Part shown: positions 6,684 through 8,988 of the stretch, one piece after another | Layout of the letters: each line of letters starts with the position of its first letter | Position numbering within the stretch: the first letter of the stretch is position 1 | Assembly (NCBI GenBank): GCA_964440605.1 | Contig: CAYTSW010000115.1 | Span: 1 to 8,988, forward strand | Direction: 5' to 3' | Length of the DNA stretch: 8,988 bases | Source: CAYTSW01 sp964440605 | GTDB lineage: Bacteria; Planctomycetota; Phycisphaerae; Phycisphaerales; UBA1924 | The notes under the pieces: generated by a model | Seen by the model: only the letters and a program-made list of their open reading frames with translations | Told to the model about the DNA's origin: nothing | Database searches by the model: none | Position numbers and translations under genes: made by a program

Positions 6684-7616
6684 TTGAGCAACGAACAGCG
6701 CAAGTCCGGACGAGTGATGCGTGCCGTCGGCGTGGCGATCGGCCTGGAGGCGGTGTTCGTCTTTCTCTGGAACTCGGGCTTCATCGGGGCCGAGTACGGG
6801 TTGCCGTACACCGGGCCGTTCACGCTGTTGCTGTGGCGGTATCTTGCGCTGAGCCTGCTGCTGGGGCTGTGGCTGGTCGCGATGCGCCGGTTCATCTGGC
6901 CGGGGCGCGGCGCGGTCGGACGGACGGCCCTGGTGGGCGTCCTGGCGCACGCGGTCTGGCTGGGGTGCGTGCTGCTCGCGATCGATTTGGACGTGCCGGT
7001 CGGCATCATCGCGCTGGTCACGGCCTTGCAGCCACTGCTGACCGGCGCGCTGTCCGGGCTGGTGACGGGCGAGCCGACGCATGTGCGCCAGTGGCTCGGG
7101 CTGGTGCTCGGATTTGTCGGCGTGGCGATTGCGGTGGGTTGGCGGCTGTCACTGGACGGGGGAGCGTCGGTGTGGGGGTATCTGTTGCCGCTCGGCTCGG
7201 TGGTGGGGATCACGGTGGCGAGCCTGCTGCAACGGCGTTGGGCGCGGCAACGGATCGCGACGGAGTTGCCGATGGACGTGACGCTGTTCTACCAGAGCGT
7301 CGCGACGGCGCTTGCGGTGCTGCCCGCGGCGTGGCTGGCCGAGGGGTTTGCGACGCGGTGGACGCCGGCGTTCATGGCGGCGATGGCGTGGCTGGTGGTG
7401 GCCGTGTCGCTGGGGGCCTATTGGGCGATGTGGCGGCTGCTGGAGCGCCAGCCCGCGACGCGGGTAGCGAGCCTGTTCTACCTCAGCCCGCCGGTGACGA
7501 TGGTGATGGCGTGGCTGGCTTTCGGCGACCGGCTGATCGTGACCGATGTGGTTGGGTTGGTGGTGGCGGGGGTTGGGGTGTGGCTGGTGTATCGGCGGGG
7601 GCAGGCCAAGAACTAG
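6684..7616 (+). CDS. DMT superfamily permease with two EamA repeats
   Basis: Inner-membrane permease of the drug/metabolite transporter superfamily, 310 aa with about 10 helices, the standard size. The first EamA repeat (about 19-153) has LWNSGFIGAEYGLP in helix 1, RYLAL in helix 2, and ALQPLLTGALSGLVTGE before the last helix. The second repeat (about 162-305) repeats this pattern with LFYLSPPVTMVMAWLAFGD, then GLVVAGVGVWLVYRR. The substrate cannot be predicted; relatives export amino acids, metabolites or drugs. The start is TTG 6684 with GAGGA upstream; ATG 6717 would shorten it by 11 residues without losing a helix. The coding strand is very G-rich at third positions (gtg, ggg, gcg, ttg), unlike mrp and the minus-strand gene, which favour C. 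This may mean a different origin. It appears monocistronic and converges on the UdgX gene. Confidence 0.88.
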   Translation: MSNEQRKSGRVMRAVGVAIGLEAVFVFLWNSGFIGAEYGLPYTGPFTLLLWRYLALSLLLGLWLVAMRRFIWPGRGAVGRTALVGVLAHAVWLGCVLLAIDLDVPVGIIALVTALQPLLTGALSGLVTGEPTHVRQWLGLVLGFVGVAIAVGWRLSLDGGASVWGYLLPLGSVVGITVASLLQRRWARQRIATELPMDVTLFYQSVATALAVLPAAWLAEGFATRWTPAFMAAMAWLVVAVSLGAYWAMWRLLERQPATRVASLFYLSPPVTMVMAWLAFGDRLIVTDVVGLVVAGVGVWLVYRRGQAKN

Positions 7617-7627
7617 CGGATACCGGG

Positions 7628-7655
7628 GAGCACGGGTTGCAAGCAACCCGTGGCA
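7628..7655. repeat. Palindromic repeat unit 1 (10-bp perfect stem)
   Basis: CACGGGTTGC (7631-7640) pairs perfectly with GCAACCCGTG (7643-7652) around AA. The unit begins GAGCACGGG and ends GTGGCAC. The neighbouring unit 37 bp downstream has the same left flank and layout. It resembles the REP-like hairpins scattered between genes in many GC-rich bacteria; a role in terminating convergent transcripts is possible. Confidence 0.6.
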
Positions 7656-7664
7656 CATGGATGC

Positions 7665-7690
7665 GAGCACGGGCGGGACGCCCGCGTGAC
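7665..7690. repeat. Palindromic repeat unit 2
   Basis: CGGGCG (7670-7675) pairs with CGCCCG (7679-7684) around GGA, and CA/TG (7668-7669, 7687-7688) can pair beyond a 2-nt bulge. It shares the left flank GAGCACGGG with unit 1 and ends CCCGCGTGAC where unit 1 has ACCCGTGGC. The inner stem differs (CG/CG instead of TTGC/GCAA) but pairing is kept. Confidence 0.55.
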
Positions 7691-7720
7691 CATCTTCTTT
7701 GTTTTCGTTACGCGCTGGGC

Positions 7721-8988
7721 TCAAGCGGCTCTGAGGAAGTCGCGGACGGTGGTCAGGTCGGTGATGAGTTGGGTGCGGAGGGCTTCGCGTTTGGCTGCGT
7801 CGGGGGCGCGGAGGATGGCTGATGGGTGGCCGGTGGCGAGAATCGGGGTGTGCCAATCATTGTCGGAGATGATGACGCCGCCCTGGCGGGTGAGACGAAA
7901 CGTGCGGCCGAGGAGGGCCTGACTGGCGGTCGCGCCGAGGGTGACGATGATGCGAGGTTGGACCTGCTGAATCTCGGCGCGGAGCCACGGGAGACAGGCG
8001 CGTTGCTGGGAGATCGTGGGCTTCTTGTGGATGCGGCGCTTGCCGCGCTCTTCGAAGCGGAAGTGCTTGACGGCGTTGGTGACGTACGTGTCGGTGCGGT
8101 CGATGTGGGCGGCTTCGAGGGCTTCATTGAGGACTTGGCCGGCGGGGCCGACGAAGGGTCGGCCGGCTAGGTCTTCTTCGTTGCCGGGCTGTTCGCCGAC
8201 GAACATGAGCGCCGCGTTGGCGTTGCCCTCGCCGAAGACGACCTGCGTCGCCGGGCCGTGGAGGTCGCAGCCTTCGCATTCGCGGGCGGCGGAGACGAGT
8301 TGCGGGAGCGAGCGGTGGTTGGGCGGCGGGAGGAAGTCTTCGGCGCCGTGCTGCCTGTTCATGTCGATCATTGTGCGCACGCGCTCGGGCGCTTCGCGCA
8401 GGAGTTCGTCGATGATAGAGGTTTCGGGCATGGTGGCCCAGTAGCGGCGGGGCATCTCCCTGGTCATCGCGCCGAGCTTGATGCGCGCGGGGTTGAAGAT
8501 GGAGCGGTAGTAGGTTTTCCAAAGGTGCTCGAGCTCGTCGCGTTCGTCGAGCGGGTCGCGGTCGACTCCGGGGCCGAGGCGGAGCATCGATCCGTCCCAG
8601 TCGGCGGAGGCGTCGGGCGTGAAGATGGTCCAACGCATGGCGTTGAAGCGGCGGACGAAGAAGGGCGTGACGATGGGCAGCACGCGGTGCGCGGGCTTGT
8701 GCCAGGCGACGTAGTGCTCATGCTCGTCTTGCGTGTCCTGAACGCGTCGGAAGCGGATGAAGGCCTTGGCCTTGTGCGCATCGAAGCGGACCTGGCGCTC
8801 GAGCGATTCAAACCGGCGCACGTCGGTGTCGGCCGAATCGGCGAGCAGCTCGCGGTCGCCCTCGACGCCGACGCGCCAGAGCAGGCTATACAGCAGCGGC
8901 CAACGGTCTTCGTCGCGGTGGCAGGAGACGGTGCGGGCGCGGTCGACGAGTTTCTTCGGAAGGCGGACGGGCTGAGGGTGGATCGCTT
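7721..8988 (-). CDS. DUF4130 (TIGR03915)-UdgX fusion protein, N terminus beyond the right edge
   Basis: Probable DNA repair protein; 421 residues are visible and the start lies outside the window. A GTG at 8821 is only an internal valine, because the frame continues upstream with clearly homologous sequence (CHRDEDRWPLLYSLLWRV). Visible residues 1 to about 205 match the DUF4130/TIGR03915 'probable DNA metabolism protein' domain: AHKAKAFIRFRRV, HYVAWHKPAHR, TPFFVRRFNAMRWTIFTPD, YYRSIFNPARIK and EMPRRYW. Residues about 225-421 are a family 4-like uracil-DNA glycosylase domain of the UdgX type: CEGC (237-240), GEQPGNEED (264-272), the R-loop KRRIH (316-320), Cys331 and GHPSAILR (386-393). In studied UdgX the loop His attacks the sugar after uracil removal and stays covalently bound to DNA. 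CEGC, Cys331 and probably His308 (VKHF) should bind the 4Fe-4S cluster. In other genomes a radical-SAM gene (TIGR03916) often sits beside such genes. Confidence 0.93.
   Translation of the reverse strand, partial: AIHPQPVRLPKKLVDRARTVSCHRDEDRWPLLYSLLWRVGVEGDRELLADSADTDVRRFESLERQVRFDAHKAKAFIRFRRVQDTQDEHEHYVAWHKPAHRVLPIVTPFFVRRFNAMRWTIFTPDASADWDGSMLRLGPGVDRDPLDERDELEHLWKTYYRSIFNPARIKLGAMTREMPRRYWATMPETSIIDELLREAPERVRTMIDMNRQHGAEDFLPPPNHRSLPQLVSAARECEGCDLHGPATQVVFGEGNANAALMFVGEQPGNEEDLAGRPFVGPAGQVLNEALEAAHIDRTDTYVTNAVKHFRFEERGKRRIHKKPTISQQRACLPWLRAEIQQVQPRIIVTLGATASQALLGRTFRLTRQGGVIISDNDWHTPILATGHPSAILRAPDAAKREALRTQLITDLTTVRDFLRAA

Larger units (their letters stand above)
7617..7720. other. Convergent spacer with two hairpins
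   Basis: These 104 bp lie between the permease stop (TAG) and the UdgX stop on the other strand. Most of the spacer is taken up by two tandem hairpin units, listed separately. No coding potential was seen. Either hairpin could stop transcription from both directions, but neither has a clear T-tract on either side. Confidence 0.5.

Noticed and set aside
6524..7213. Minus-strand frame opposite the permease gene and its spacer
   Set aside because: Ser/Thr/Pro/Arg-rich antisense shadow with no family I can recognise. The + strand encodes a clear ten-helix EamA protein.
7631..7688. Possible CRISPR array or attachment site at the tandem hairpins
   Set aside because: There are only two imperfect units, no regular spacers and no cas or integrase gene nearby. 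Palindromic repeats or terminators explain them better.

Overview
This is a high-GC bacterial window (by eye roughly two thirds G+C) with tightly packed genes and strong Shine-Dalgarno sites. No rRNA, tRNA, CRISPR array or insertion sequence was seen. The GC content, the compact palindromic elements between genes and the gene mix would fit a planctomycete (perhaps a Phycisphaerae-type organism). That assignment is an inference from general appearance, not a demonstrated affiliation.

Layout. Positions 1-394 hold the 3' end of a monovalent cation:proton antiporter gene. A 264-bp spacer follows, with a weak promoter candidate and a 30-codon leader ORF. From 659 to 6435 runs a complete seven-gene mrp (mnh) operon, mrpA-mrpB-mrpC-mrpD-mrpE-mrpF-mrpG, all on the + strand. 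Junctions are 4-nt overlaps (A/B, D/E, F/G), a 23-nt overlap (B/C) or gaps of 6 and 10 nt (C/D, E/F). The seven products should form one membrane Na+/H+ antiporter complex, in which MrpA and MrpD are the complex I-like proton-channel subunits. With the antiporter upstream, the left two thirds of the window looks like a sodium and pH homeostasis region.

After a 248-bp spacer with a short hairpin directly behind mrpG comes an EamA/DMT-family permease gene (6684-7616, +). Its coding strand is strikingly G-rich, unlike its neighbours. It converges on a minus-strand gene (7721 to beyond the right edge) for a two-domain protein: an N-terminal DUF4130/TIGR03915 domain fused to a UdgX-type uracil-DNA-binding domain with the diagnostic KRRIH loop. 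The 104-bp convergent spacer holds two tandem hairpins that share flanks but differ in the inner stem, with pairing preserved.

No clearly undescribed multi-gene system is visible. The points most worth a second look are the DUF4130-UdgX fusion and what lies beyond the right edge, the paired covarying hairpins, the compositional oddity of the permease gene and the leader ORF coupled to mrpA.
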